Positions 24,195-36,097 of a stretch of DNA of 64,000 bases are shown piece by piece (the stretch's first letter is position 1; every line of letters begins with the position of its first letter). Position numbers and translations under genes: made by a program. Below the pieces are notes generated by a model. That model was not told the origin of the DNA. It searched no databases and saw nothing but the letters and a program-made list of their open reading frames with translations. Source of the DNA: Plantago ovata (taxonomy: Eukaryota; Streptophyta; Magnoliopsida; Lamiales; Plantaginaceae); the NCBI GenBank assembly GCA_028274465.1, contig CM051457.1, positions 32,027,313 to 32,091,312 of the forward strand, given 5' to 3'.

Positions 24195-24845
24195 TCACAA
24201 GTTATCAAAGAATTCTTTGAATCCTACGTTTGTTGTAGTATCACATGTCTTGCAACCTTTGTCACGAATTAAAACTCCGAACCCCTTCTTGATCCTTACC
24301 CTTCATAGGCCGACATACAACCGTCTTTGGTTGAACACCGATGTAGCAAGATAGAGTCCTACGTGTATATTGTCCTTGGTGTTTGTTAATGGTCATTGCA
24401 AAGCAAACAAGAATAGGACATTGTCTTCTCTCAAACTATATTCAGAACTTTGCCTGGTCTGATGGGGTCATGCACATTATCAGGATACAAATGGTATTCC
24501 CCGCCCTTAAATCTGATATCATTTTTTCCTATATAACATGATTGACAAGTTTTTAAAGATCAGTCTCGTGCTATTACACAGCTCCAAAGATTGGTCTATG
24601 ATCCTCAAAAGTATTATCATACAACCGACCTTTATCGCTATCTTATGAGCAGACAATCCTGATATGTTTATTCCATGAGAACCTCTATAGGGGACATCTC
24701 ATCCAAACCATCACCATCATCATGCACATGGATTATACTATCTGCAGTAATATACTGAATCGAATTTTCAGGCATCTTTTACATTACATACTCATTTATT
24801 TCCTCCACTATGTCTATAGTTGGAGCTAGAACAACTCGATCATAA
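24195..24845 (-). pseudogene. Helitron PIF1-like helicase fragment, dead
   Basis: C-terminal part of a Helitron Rep/helicase protein, which unwinds DNA for rolling-circle transposition. On the minus strand I read LAPTIDIVEEINEYV (about 24780-24825), NISGLSAHKIAIKVG and STRLIF (about 24560-24668), CPILVCFAMTINKHQGQ (about 24370-24425, a late helicase motif) and, after a frame change, LYVGL and KGFGVLIRDKG. These occur in family order. Several stops and frameshifts break it. Rep and the Walker A part are absent. I see no Helitron terminus to go with it. Confidence 0.75.
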
Positions 24846-26196
24846 AAAAATATTGGATTGGTTGATGGATGAGCTATATGATCTAACAGGGATAGGTACG
24901 TAGTATCGACGATAGTTGAGATTGGGTCAATCACCTCTCGAATAAGTGTGATAATCTAGCAACTCAATAAGCATTACATAGTTAAGCATGCTTGTTCCGG
25001 ATCAATCTTAGAATGTTCACATACTGAGAAGTTTTTTGTGCGCGGGAAAATACATGTGTTAGGATGTGAGGTTAACATATATAATTATATATCATTTCAA
25101 ATTGCTGACACAGAAATAACTCACCAGCCCAAGGGATGATGAGTCTCCGGCTCATTAGTAAATAGTAACCGGTGCGTCAAAGAATTTCCAGGCCATACAA
25201 TCAAATTGGTTTAATTGTGATTAATAACAGTGTGTTGATTTTATCTTTTTGCACAATCCTTTTAAAACAAATGTTGCTGATTGTTATTGTTCTTTATTAT
25301 CTTTTACGTGCAACATAATTGGGCTAAAAAGATGATATCTCCATGCATTAAACCGTTCACTAGGCACCTGGACAAACGAATACAAACCACAAATACGTCC
25401 AGATGCATAATTCTAGCTACATGCATCATGGGATCTATATAGATATATTGAGTTTAAAAAGTTATATATTATATATTATCTTTGAGAAATTAAGCTATCC
25501 TTTACAATCAATAATGAGTATCGAAAGTGTCTTTATATATATAGGGACGAGACGTAACACTTTAATTACTGACCAACAAGGAAAAGGCCGCGGCATGCGA
25601 TTTAAATAGTGGCATTACAAAATGTTACACAATGTATATGTAGCAACACTTTTTTTCTCTATAGGTGGCAATGTGGTGTTTTATGCAAATGTGCACAGTA
25701 GCGATATGTAGTATCAATGTTAGCAAGGGTTGACAAATATTTTCAGTAACAATATTTATTTATACATATAGCCAAGGTAACTCCCTTTTTAATATGTAAA
25801 TATGTCCCTAGAGTTAGAGACTTAGTTACCAAGGTAAGCTAGACAATAAGCTCCACCTAGTCCGACACTTGGGACATTAGCTCGAAGTCAAGTTACATTC
25901 CTACATAAATATGGATGACACTTGGAAAACAGGACGTCCCAATACGGAGTCCTGGACAATATTACATCCAATCAGAAAGCCAAATATGATCAAATGTCTT
26001 AAAACTACGATCTAAGTTGGAGGTCTCGTGGACCACCTGGGCCCCGGTCAAAGTCAAGGCCTATGTGACTTTGGGCCCACCACACTAGCTAAATGGGGTC
26101 AAACCCATTAAGAGCCCATGAGTTTAACTGATACGTGTGGCGCGATCTGGAGCGGACATTTGTCGACGATCTAGAATCCGAAGCACACTATAAATA
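24846..26196. other. Intergenic, no gene seen
   Basis: The left part may be further eroded helicase sequence; 25000-26196 shows no ORF or repeat end that I can support. Confidence 0.4.
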
Positions 26197-26201
26197 CTTG
26201 T

Positions 26202-27489
26202 TGTAACAAATAAAATTGCACAAATGAAATTTTATTAATTTAAAATATATGAATTTACAATCTCTACGAATCCTCTAATTCGACTCTTCAAGAATTATCT
26301 AGGACTTGACTTTAACACTTTAACACTTTAGTCTTCTCTTGTTTGACGTGGGAGTCGAATTTGTTGACTCAGTGGCCTTCGCAGCTTGTTCTTGAGACGA
26401 TGCTTTGACTTGTTTGAAGTTGGCGGTTGACGCTTGTTAACTTCTTGGAATTGCTTCAAGGGCCTTCGCAGCTTGTTCTTGAATCTTCACTTGAAGTTGG
26501 CGCGATCGCTTGTTTAACTTCTTATCGACTTGATGGATGTCATTGACTTCGTCTTGAGCTTCTTGACTTGTGTAACTTTATCTTCTTCAAGGGCTTCTTG
26601 GCTTGATTTTGATGAGCGCGTCTGGTCCTTCTTGGAATCTGGCCTTCGATCTTCTTTAGAGGAAGTTCGACCTCCAGGAAACGTTTATTCAAGGGCTTTG
26701 CAGCTTGATCTTGAATTAAACAGTACTTCTTGACTGAATTTGGTGAAGAACGCCAAGAACTCCGTCTTGAATTCTTCTTGCCTTCTTGATTTGGTCCTCC
26801 TTTGTGGAATTTGGACCTTCAATAACGTTTCTCCAAGTGCGCAATGGCTTTCTCCTGGATCAAACGTATGATTTTCTCCTTGGGACCTCCTTGAACTCCG
26901 TGGATGCCTTCTTGAACTCCGTGGATTCTCCTTGGACTTCTGGCTTTCTTCTTGGGACCTTCTTGAACTTCTGGAATTCTCCTTGGGCTTCTGGCTTCTG
27001 GAATGCTCTGCTTCTGAATTGTGAATTGTCTGGTGGAGAATGAGCTTCTTATATAGGTGAAGAAAAAGAGAAGAACCAATTCTGATTGGTCGATATAGAT
27101 TTGATCTTATCTGTATTTACTTCTAGCAATTAATTAATAACTGCATCAATTTTATGGCGTGGCACCATTTGATTGGCCAATTTGAGTCTTCTTTCCCATG
27201 TCATTATTTTTAAATATAAAAATAATATTGACACAGTTAATATTCCGTGGCACTATCTGATTGGCCAGAAATAGTTCATCTTTTCCACACAATTATTTCA
27301 TGAGAAATAATATTAACTGGCTTTCAAATCTTCACAATTTCCACGTGGCACAATTTGATAGGCCACAAATGAAGCATATTAAAATCATTTAAAAATCCAT
27401 AGTAATTGAAATTAAATTTAGTATAATTTCAATTAAACATAGATAATTTAATTATTGATTTTATTAGACACAAAATTTGAGTGTCTACA
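26202..27489 (-). mobile_element. Solo LTR (family S), intact ends
   Basis: A 1288-bp LTR. On the minus strand it begins TGTAGACACTCAAATTTTGTG and ends TTTGTTACA. The 5-bp target duplication (plus strand CTTGT) is at 26197-26201 and 27490-27494. A TATA box CTATATAAG lies at about 27050, after CCAATCAG boxes. The transcribed part is rich in AAG-type purine repeats. ORFs on either strand in this region are products of that repetition and lie inside the LTR, so I do not call genes. Superfamily not determined. Confidence 0.85.
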
Positions 27490-27494
27490 CTTGT

Positions 27495-27819
27495 ATTTCT
27501 CCATTCAACCAATACTCTATCCTCATTCTACTCGTTATATACTTGAAGAGATCCTAGTCTCCTAGAGACTGAACTCCAACATAGTAAAATTTATCGTCCG
27601 TTTGGCTAAGGCAAACTGGTCATGGAGCACTAATTAACCACCCCTCATTTTAGTATACATAGGTCCTACAAGGCGAGGTCCTACATAGAACTACAACATG
27701 AAAATTTGATATTTCATTGACGATCTCTAAAACTTAAGGCGTCGTAAGGTTAACTACCAAAAACACCATAATCAGTTTTAGTAAAATGTCGAATTGTGAA
27801 GTGTTTGGCAACTTGAATA
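27495..27819. other. Intergenic, no gene seen
   Basis: No ORF or repeat terminus recognised. Confidence 0.4.
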
Positions 27820-28055
27820 TCTATCTAATGGAAGTGTTGCTGGTGGTGGTTTGATTTGAGATGCACGTGTGGGTTTGGATCTTAATTTGGTTTCTCAAAA
27901 CAAGTTTCAGCATATCTCCATCAATCTAGCTGAATTATTTGAGCTACGGGAATGTCTCGAGATAGCATGGAAACGTACATAGTGAACAACATTGAAGTTG
28001 AGATTGACAGTTTGACACATGCGATTTTTAAACTACTTTCGTCAAATTAAATGAT
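27820..28055 (+). pseudogene. LINE RNase H domain relic
   Basis: In one frame I read GSVAGGGLI, a stop, DARVGLDLN, then INLAELFELRECLEIAWKRT. After a frame change comes VEIDSLTHAIFKLL. The LAELxxLxxCLxxAW and EIDS blocks match the RNase H domain of plant LINEs. Stops and the frame shift show it is dead. 28056-28840 holds nothing recognisable. Confidence 0.6.
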
Positions 28056-28845
28056 ATGGGTAATCATAGCTTGCACAATCCGTTGACAGATTACATGCAT
28101 TACAAACATTTATTTAAAAAAATAATAATTATAAAATCGACATTTTCAAATAATACAAGTACAGACAATTTTCAATGAGACTACTTGGTGCCGGAAATTC
28201 GTATTTTTCTTCTTCTTCTTATATATTATTATTATCTTTTTGTTTTTTGTTCATTTCTCATTAAGTTTTCTTTTAATTTTGTTAATTTTTATTATGAATT
28301 ATGACATCACTAGAGGTAAAGGGTGAAAACAATTTAACAGTAGGGGAGTGTTTGTAATGTTCAGGTAACGTCAAGGGGTTTCAATGTTAATTTTTAACAT
28401 AGACTGGACCAATGGACCATATAAAAAAAATGTTTTAAATAGAAGAACGAATACACCCATACATATTCGGTACGATACAAATACATGAATTATAATCTTC
28501 AGAAAAACATGAACACGATACAGTGTGAATATGATTATTGAACAGAAAAATGTTGCATATATCTGTATAAAACGTACAATAAACTAACTTGATTCCAAAA
28601 TAATTACTTCGATGTATTGAAAATAAACAAAAAATATGATTATATATTCACAATCATTTGATATGAGATGACAACGTACGACATATTGCATTAACCATTA
28701 CAAGTCACGAAATCACGAACACAATCAAAATCATCAAACAAATGTTGAATGAGAGAACGACTATGGTCAAAACGTCTATAGACTATAGATCATAGTAGAG
28801 TTATTAGGGTTACTGTAGACTGTAGTCTTATACTTACTATTTTAT

Positions 28846-29168
28846 TTTATTTTAAACGGCTAACATATTTTATTGATTAAATAGCCTAAGAAATGCTCAG
28901 CATCGTTACAACAACAAGAGAAAGAAAAAAAAGAATACTTCCCCTAAACTATGGGAAAAGCTCAACCAACGACCAAAACCGATAACTAAAACAAACTCTC
29001 TACACGAACCACACCTCAACAAACAAAAACATAGAAGAACCGAAGAAGCTTTCACCAAGTAGAACAACATCACAACTTCCATGGAGGCAACAAGCCATAT
29101 TCAAACCGGGAGCCAAAGGGGGAGACCAAGTATCATCAAAACCGTAGTATTTGAGAAGCCAAGAAGCA
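28846..29168 (-). mobile_element. LINE 3' end relic
   Basis: On the minus strand this ends in AATAAAATATGTTAGCCGTTT plus A-rich sequence, the same terminus type as 10796-11240. An open frame at 29218-29000 has no recognised domain. Confidence 0.45.
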
Positions 29169-29541
29169 CCCAACACTCTTGAAACAAACAAGTGAGCGCG
29201 AATAGAGTAACCAAGCAAGGGACAATCAAAACCTCAAATTTAACCCTAATTTAATCAAGTTCATAAATTTGATCCTTGGTGCATCCGACATGCCACACCA
29301 GTGTATTCGATACATGTATCCAATACTTCACTATATATTTATAAAATCTACCGCGCCCAACACTCTTGAAACAAACAAGTGAGCGCGAATAGAGTAACCA
29401 GGCAAGGGACAATCAAAACCTCAAATTTAACCCAAATTTAATCAAGTTCATAAATTTGATCCTTGGTACATCAGACATGCCACACTAGTGTATTCGATAC
29501 GTGTATCCAATACTTCACTATATATTTATAAAATTTACCAA
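29169..29541. repeat. 187-bp tandem duplication
   Basis: Two head-to-tail copies, 29169-29355 and 29356-29541, differ at only a few positions. Both start CCCAACACTCTTGAAACAAA and end TATATTTATAAAAT plus a few bases. No coding role seen. Confidence 0.85.
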
Positions 29542-30435
29542 CACACCACTTAGTCTATATGGTGCATGTTGCACCCTGTATCTATAATATGTATCCGACA
29601 TGTTTTCTATACTGCCATGTGTATTAAAAAATTATTAAAAAAAGAAAGAAAGAAAGAAACTGTATATGTTAGTACGTCTGATCAAATTCGATCGATAAAT
29701 TGCAATCAATCAAGTCCTGGTCTCATATCAAACCTTCCATGAACACTAGATCAAAGGAGATTACAAAATATAGTAGTAACCTTAGCAACTGATCAGGTGA
29801 TCTCATGCACGTTTCCCTCATATCTTTTGTTTGGGCCATGTGTGGTATCTAATTGCAGTCATTAGGATAATGTTTTTTCCTCTTTAGTTGTATTATTTCC
29901 TCCTCAGCTTATTCTAACAAGACAGGTTAAAGATATTATTTCCAACAAAATTTGACAATTTGATGTTACACCCTAACTTCCATTTGAACATGATTTAAAG
30001 TGAGATTTGATGAAATATATACTTCAATATAATGGTGTGGTGATGTAGGCTAACAGAGCAGAGCACAGCACAAAGAAGAGTTATCATAGTCAAGAAAAAG
30101 CAGCTGGCATTTGAGGAGCATGAACATGAGTGATTTTCTGACTGGAAGAAAAGTTAATAGCTAGTGATACAACAAGAGTAGTGAGTGGCGGCCAACAAGG
30201 AGCATAACGTTAACATCATAAAATTATAAATCTTGCAATGCGCCCAAATGTAATGATGTCATATTATTCATAACCTAACCCCTTGACACGAGCATTGAAT
30301 TGAAAAGGTATAACGTGAAGGGAGACGCCAACACAGTATATTTTTAATTTTAAAAAAGACGGATCGGATTTATAAGTTCGTTGCTTTTTCACAATTCCAA
30401 AGCTCTAATAGTTATTCCCTTGTAAATGTTTTTTC
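29542..30435. other. Intergenic, no gene seen
   Basis: AT-rich sequence with a (GAAA)n patch near 29640. No supported feature. Confidence 0.4.
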
Positions 30436-30660
30436 TAAAAGTTCAGGTTCAAAGAGGTTCAGGTTTCATGAGGTTCAGGTTTACGTTAGGAGGGTCCTTG
30501 TTTGTTGTTGGTCTAGGTGTTGGATGTAACAACCGGTGTCAGACCACGGTTAAAACTGGATGTTAGTGTTGTTCTCGTTTTCTTTGTAATCCGAGCATTA
30601 CATATGCTCGTTTTTGTTTTAATTAATAATAAAAAAATTGACGTTTAAACAAAAAAAAAA
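30436..30660 (+). mobile_element. LINE 3' end relic with A-tail
   Basis: It contains a short GGTTCAGGTTT repeat, then a TTTGTTTTAATTAATAATAA end and an A run at about 30650. Style and tail match a severely 5'-truncated LINE. 30661-31454 shows nothing further. Confidence 0.45.
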
Positions 30661-31454
30661 GTTTTTGCTTGGTCGAAAATAACCAGCTCATTTATGATTT
30701 TTTTTAAGCGGCAAAAAATTCACTCAGGTAAAAATACAACTTAAGAAGTCTAAACTAATTAAACCGAAAAGAGTGATAAAAAAAAAAATAAAAAAAAAAG
30801 AAAAACCATTTATGATTTATGTATGAAAAAATTACAAATACAAAACAAGAAAGACCACCAACCAAAATCACTAAAGAGATATCCTTTAATAATCCTTGTA
30901 ATTTTCGTTATTAGAGACCTAACTTGGTGCCAGACCTTGCATCAGCAATTTTGTTCACGTATCTCCTTTTCGCTTTCGATTCTTATAGATAAATAAACCT
31001 GTACCCTGTAATTCATATTCGCTTTCCGTAAGTACTGAAATTTTTATTTTTTTTAAAACATTGCGTTTTTTAAATATTACTATGAAAATACGATGATCAG
31101 TGTATATTTACTACTAGTAATTTGTTATAATTAAAAACCTGGCTGTGGGAAGAAAAAAAAAATCTTAAACCCGGACCTTGCACAATTCCGGGTGGATCAC
31201 GACCGGTAAAGTAAGTCAGGCGGGATTAAATGCCTGTCATCCCTACGACCCTACATACCAAACAAAAAGGAATTCATAGAAGGAAACCGACGAAATCACT
31301 CATGCAGATACCAAACAACATTTATACAGTTTCCCCGTATTGGAAGTGAAATCCCGGAAATACATAAATGGTACATTACATACTATGTACACAACAACAG
31401 CAAAGGAAAAGATGAAGATGAGATGAGATGAGATGATTCATCTCAGATTCTCAA

Positions 31455-31867
31455 TCATGAACCGTTGCAATTCTGGGCTAAATCGCAGAGCTGGTTCAGC
31501 GTTATTGAGATCTTCGTAAGATAATCAATCAGCTTATCACCTTGGGTTCTAGTCTGTACAATGTCAACCTGTTTCAAGTCAGTTAATTTATCACCCAATT
31601 CGTCATTGGCTAGGTTTGTTTCCAGTATGGTGTTTATTTCTAAGGCGTTCTCCCACAAGATTGTAGCCATCTGCTGCTCCTTTTCTACTACACTGGTGGT
31701 GTCATCAGGGACGCGTTTAGCTACATTCTTGCTCAAGATACCTGGCTTCTCCTTTACTCTGCTAGGTTCTTCATGCTTTATATTTGTGCTCGTGGAGTAT
31801 CCCCAAGGATTTAGCTTTTCTAATCTTCTCTTTTTGCGCTTCATTCGGCAGCGTTGCTTCTTTGAAC
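31455..31867 (-). CDS. Putative last exon, unknown protein
   Basis: I do not recognise this gene. An open frame of about 137 codons ends at 31455 and can be entered through a plausible acceptor (AACGCTAG then GTTCAAAG) at about 31867. It encodes a basic stretch with a nuclear-signal look (KKQRCRMKRKKRRLEKLNP) followed by an acidic/amphipathic region (DDTTSVVEKEQQMATILWEN and LETNLANDELGDKLTDLKQV) that could form a coiled coil. No upstream exon is convincing; the minus-strand frame 32919-32626 is weak. It could be the end of a real gene or a gene fragment moved by a transposon. Confidence 0.4.
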
Positions 31868-33892
31868 CTAGCGTTACAAAGAACAGAATGTTGATGTCCA
31901 TATTGGGAAATAATGTTAACAACTATGCAAAGCTAAAGTACTTAAAGACAAGCATACAGTACAAATCTCAAGATAGTATTTATCAAAGTTTATGAGTGCT
32001 AGAGGGGCGTACATTGAACAGCAGTAACTTCAGGAATAAAGAATATGCTACTCTATTAGATTAATACATTCCAGTCATCAAAACCAGAGACAAATGAGCT
32101 TTCGGATCATATCATTGTTGTTCAGGGAAGAAGGACTAACCTTTATAAATGCTAATTCATGCATGCTACAACAACTAGGAATTCGACTAATGAAATACCT
32201 ACATGCCATGCCACACTCTTTACATTAAAGCAAATGAAATTGTATGTACCTTCCAAAATTTGCTCAAACTTTCCCTGTTTTGTACTTTGTATTTTCAAAT
32301 ACGGATATCATAATTCATAAACTACTAACCTAGTATATTACTTTTCACTGCACAGCAGCAGACAGCCTACCTTTCATTATAAATTTGTAAAAACTATTTT
32401 ACTCGTCAAAAATTCACCAAATCTTACACTCATTTCACACTCTAAAGCATTTTGTCAATGCCACTCTTTTCAAGATGATTATTGGTTTTTCATTTCCAAA
32501 TTCCAACCTATTTCAGCAATTTCTGATAGTATTATGATAAAAATGATGCAACTGATACAGGAAATTGGTGGTAGACTACTATTCTAATATACATCCCACT
32601 TTACAGGAAATCAAGTGGTAGGCTATCATTCCAAAATACATCCCACTTTACAGGAAATCAGGTGGCGAGGAGTTTCTACTTTACAAGATAAAAAAGTCTT
32701 AGCAACTTTTCTCATTTCAAGCCACAAGCTTGAGCGCATACAGTGTAAAAGCAGCAGGGGGCGACCAGATGGGGAGGGGTTGCTAAATTTAACATTCTTT
32801 GAAAATTCAAGGGAACGCACTATTTCAGTAATCAAGGAGAAATTTGCAATCTCCCACTTTTCTTCAGGGGGCTTACGCCAGACGTTCCACACAAATTCTA
32901 TTTCTTCCAGGAAGAGCATCTAAGAAAAAGTTCTACTACTGAATTTATACTGCCTACTACAAAATGATCGTGCTGATACTACAAACTTGATCATTGACTT
33001 GGTCCATGGCAATCCCATAAGGGGCTGGACTCACAGTTTCTTTCGGGAAAAAGTTATGATCTTGATAGAAATCTCATAATCGGGAAACCTACGCTAGGAC
33101 AAAAACAAAAAGTCTGTTGAAAACTAAACCCAATATCAACTGTGAAGAACAGGTAGCTTTAAGTTCAATGTCAGGTCAGGGCTTCAGGGAGAGAATCGGA
33201 GAGATGTGAGAATGTTCTATCAAACAAGAAACACATATTTAAGACGATCTGCTTTTGAGGGTTTAAATGTGTGAGCTTATATGGCGTTCATGTACCTTAA
33301 GCTTTGAACAGCTGCTAGTGAGGAGATGTGCCTAACATTTATGTACTGGATACTCTTCGGTCGCAGACATAATAGTCGAGTTATGTCAGTTGAAGCGAAA
33401 AGTAGAGAATACATAATTAGCTAAAAGAGTATAATTGATTCTACAGTGATCAGAAGGTCAGCCTTTACCTAAGCAACTACCTAAAACTACGGAGTCTCAT
33501 AAAAACGCACTTTATCAGCTGACTCCGGGGTTCGGCACGAACGAATTGGAGAAAATTATTCATTCAGTAAAGAAAATTCTGTAGACCAATTTAATTCCTC
33601 TTGCAGTTTATTTTCTTTTACTTGATTCATTTGTCCATAAATAGAGGTTATATTATAAATGTAAATTTATAATCAATCAAGCCTTCAATACTTGACAATA
33701 TCTCCCATTCCATGTATGAAATGTTTCAGTCTATCACCATCTTCAATTCATATTTCGAATGTAGTATTTTCATCCTTATATAGTAAAAAATCTTCCCAGG
33801 TAAACAATTATGAACATGGTTTACTTGTTAATTGTTTCAATTCGTAAAAGTAGAGGAATATTGAATATTCAATATTCCCTCAGCTGAAGAGG
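31868..33892. other. Intergenic, weak ORFs only
   Basis: A 47-bp tandem repeat (around CATCCCACTTTACAGGAAATCA) lies at about 32556-32665. Frames open on both strands at 32615-32923 carry no domain signature. A perfect 24-bp palindrome sits at 33855-33878, just before the duplicated unit. Confidence 0.45.
33855..33878. repeat. Perfect 24-bp palindrome at duplication edge
   Basis: The first half GGAATATTGAAT is followed by its exact reverse complement. It lies 14 bp from the left breakpoint of the duplicated unit. Confidence 0.85.
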
Positions 33893-34133
33893 TAAACTTG
33901 TGGCACAATCAGTTCCACAAATATCTACTATTTTCCTAGCCATTCATTTGCACAAGATACATATGAATTACTCCTTCCACAACAATTAAATTGACATTGA
34001 GAAGTTCTATGTAGCTTCTGTTCAAGGAATCTTCAACTCAAAGACCATTCACTTCAACACTGCATTTCAGTTGATTTCATACTTGGACTACAATTCTCAT
34101 ATCATCATCCTCTATAAGAATCCCAAAATTTCG

Positions 34134-34142
34134 GCATATAAA
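34134..34142 (+). promoter_or_regulatory. Candidate TATA box, SOUL copy 1
   Basis: CATATAAAC lies about 85 bp upstream of the start codon. The same sequence precedes copy 2 at about 53904. Assignment rests on position only. Confidence 0.35.
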
Positions 34143-34222
34143 CTCAACAAACAAACAAAGAAACCAAGACTTCAAAAGGGAAAAAAAAAAAAAGATCCAT
34201 ACCTCAAATCAAACTTGTGAAA

Positions 34223-34825
34223 ATGGGTATGGTTTTTGGCAGAATTCCGGTGGAAACACCGAAATACGAGATAGTCCACTCCTCTAATGAGTACCAAGTC
34301 CGAAAATATCCTTCTTCCGTAATTGCTGAAGTAACCTACAACCCGGCTGATTTTAAGTCCGAAAAAGAAGCTGGTTTCAAAATACTAGCCAACTACATCG
34401 GTGTATTTGGCAAACCCGAAAACACCCGACCTGAGAAAATCGCCATGACAGCACCCGTCATCACCAAAACAACTCCTTCCTCTGAGAAGATCGCGATGAC
34501 TGCGCCAGTGGTGAGTAAGAGTGCCGGTGAGATGCTGACAATGGGGTTTATTCTGCCATCAAAGTATTGTAAAGCGAAGGATGTGCCTAAGCCGGTGGAC
34601 GAGAGGGTGGTGTTAAGGGAGGAAGGCGAGAAGAAGTATGGAGTGGTGACATTTAGTGGGAATGCAGGAGACAAGGTTGTGGAGGAGAAAGTGAACAAGT
34701 TGAAGGAGTGTTTGGAGAAAGATGGGTTTCAGGTGGTTGGTGAGTTTGTGCTTGCGAGGTTTAATCCCCCCTGGATCACTTTGCCGCCATTTAGGACTAA
34801 CGAGGTCATGATTCCAATCGCTTAA
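34223..34825 (+). CDS. SOUL haem-binding family protein, copy 1
   Basis: A SOUL/HBP-family protein of 200 residues, a family that binds haem or tetrapyrroles, in plants mostly in cytosol or plastid. It matches the plant SOUL type starting MGMVFG: VETPKYEIV at 10-18, VTYNPADFKSEKEAGFK at 37-53, YIGVFGKPENTRPEKIAMTA at 58-77, and the EKIAMTAPV motif twice (71-79 and 88-96). The C-terminal end PPFRTNEVMIPIA is complete. I start at ATG 34223 because family members begin with MGMVFG; an upstream GTG is not a start. Single exon, frame intact. It lies 0.8 kb from a convergent trihelix gene and is duplicated at 53991. The downstream stretch 34826-35641 is non-coding and also duplicated. Confidence 0.92.
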   Translation: MGMVFGRIPVETPKYEIVHSSNEYQVRKYPSSVIAEVTYNPADFKSEKEAGFKILANYIGVFGKPENTRPEKIAMTAPVITKTTPSSEKIAMTAPVVSKSAGEMLTMGFILPSKYCKAKDVPKPVDERVVLREEGEKKYGVVTFSGNAGDKVVEEKVNKLKECLEKDGFQVVGEFVLARFNPPWITLPPFRTNEVMIPIA

Positions 34826-35641
34826 TGATCATGATGATGGCTAATGAGCTTTGGGCTTGTGTTATGTATTTTGTTTATTATTATAATCTTCAGGATTGAT
34901 GGTTTCCTGTATATTACTTGTTTTCGTTTTATGATTCAACTTACAATATTCATGGTTTCGCTTCACATTTGAATGATCAAAACGCGTGAGCATGAATTTT
35001 GTCGACACAAAACCTAGAGAAGGAGCACAAGCGCTCACCTTCTAAAAATTTTAATCGATAATCATCACTTCATAACATAATAACGTATTCATGATTGGGC
35101 AACTACCTAATATTACGCAGGCTCACAAACATTTCAAGATTTAGCCCAAACAACATAGTCTAGTCTAGGTAAGTATTTAGTATTTACCACCACTGGACCA
35201 AAATACATGCTACGAATTCACACAGCTTAACTCAACCATACTCTTTGCCCATATCTTCACATGTTAGAGCAAACACTAATGCTTCTTCTACTGTAACCAA
35301 AACGATTGGTCTTAATCTCTACACCAATCTCTCAAGATTAAAGTGTTACAACTGGAAATCTCTCTTGACTGACTATTCTTAATAGAATAGTCAACAAAAT
35401 CTACACCCTTCTCAATCTCAGTAAATAATTACCATGTTGTTGCTTGGTCATATTGCTAGAAAGGAACAAGACTATAAAACCAATCATAAGACAGCTAAGT
35501 ATAACACTACTACAGCAACATGTGGACCATCTCCTAATCCAAAATAAGGGTTTAACAAAATCTCAGACGCAGCATTAGAATTAAACACAAAAATACCAAA
35601 TTTGCACCATAAAAAACACAATTAAGTCTAATAATTAGATT

Positions 35642-36097
35642 TTAACTTCCAATTGAACAGAAATTACCTGTCTGAGGCAGGAACAGATCGACCCGACCCA
35701 TCTTCACGTCCTGATCCGAATCAGGTTCAGTAACCATAACCCTTTCCTCCTCCTCCTCGTCACCGCCACTCTTATCTCTTGCGCCACCAACAAACACATG
35801 AATGGCGTCGAACAGCTCGACGGGAAATGACGCATTTGCCCTTCCTCCAATGTTGTTAGCTAATCTGTACTCAGACAAGAGGGTATCCCATTTTTGCTTA
35901 CACTGGTTCAAGTTCCTGTTGACACCGAGGGCGTTGCAATTCTCGACGATCTGTTGCCATTTCTGGAAAGAGGGGAGAGTTGAACCCCACTCGGATTCGA
36001 CGGAGTTGATTTCGGTGGCTAGGGTTAGGGTTTCTCCGAGTGTCCAATTGGGAGCTGCTTTGGAACGAGTCCGGTGAGATGTCTCCGGTTCCATCAT
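35642..36097 (-). CDS. Trihelix (Myb/SANT-like) DNA-binding protein, copy 1
   Basis: A small protein with one trihelix DNA-binding domain, likely a nuclear transcription regulator. The 151-residue frame starts MMEPETSHRT. The domain covers about residues 14-100, with the helix tryptophans W18, W37, W47 and W70, the block LNQCKQKWDTLLSEYRLANN, and FPVELFDAIHVF as the fourth helix. An acidic DEEEEE stretch follows at about 113-118. Residues after PQT may be read-through into an intron, because CAGACAG is followed by GTAATTT, so the real protein could continue in an exon I could not find. I start at MMEPE because copy 2 begins there. It converges on SOUL copy 1. Confidence 0.85.
   Translation of the reverse strand: MMEPETSHRTRSKAAPNWTLGETLTLATEINSVESEWGSTLPSFQKWQQIVENCNALGVNRNLNQCKQKWDTLLSEYRLANNIGGRANASFPVELFDAIHVFVGGARDKSGGDEEEEERVMVTEPDSDQDVKMGRVDLFLPQTGNFCSIGS

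Noticed and set aside
26530..27079. Several frames on both strands rich in Leu/Ser or Arg/Lys
   Set aside because: They lie inside the transcribed part of a solo LTR and reflect purine repeats.
32615..32923. Overlapping frames open on both strands
   Set aside because: No family signature, no good splice context, and part of the frame is a tandem repeat.
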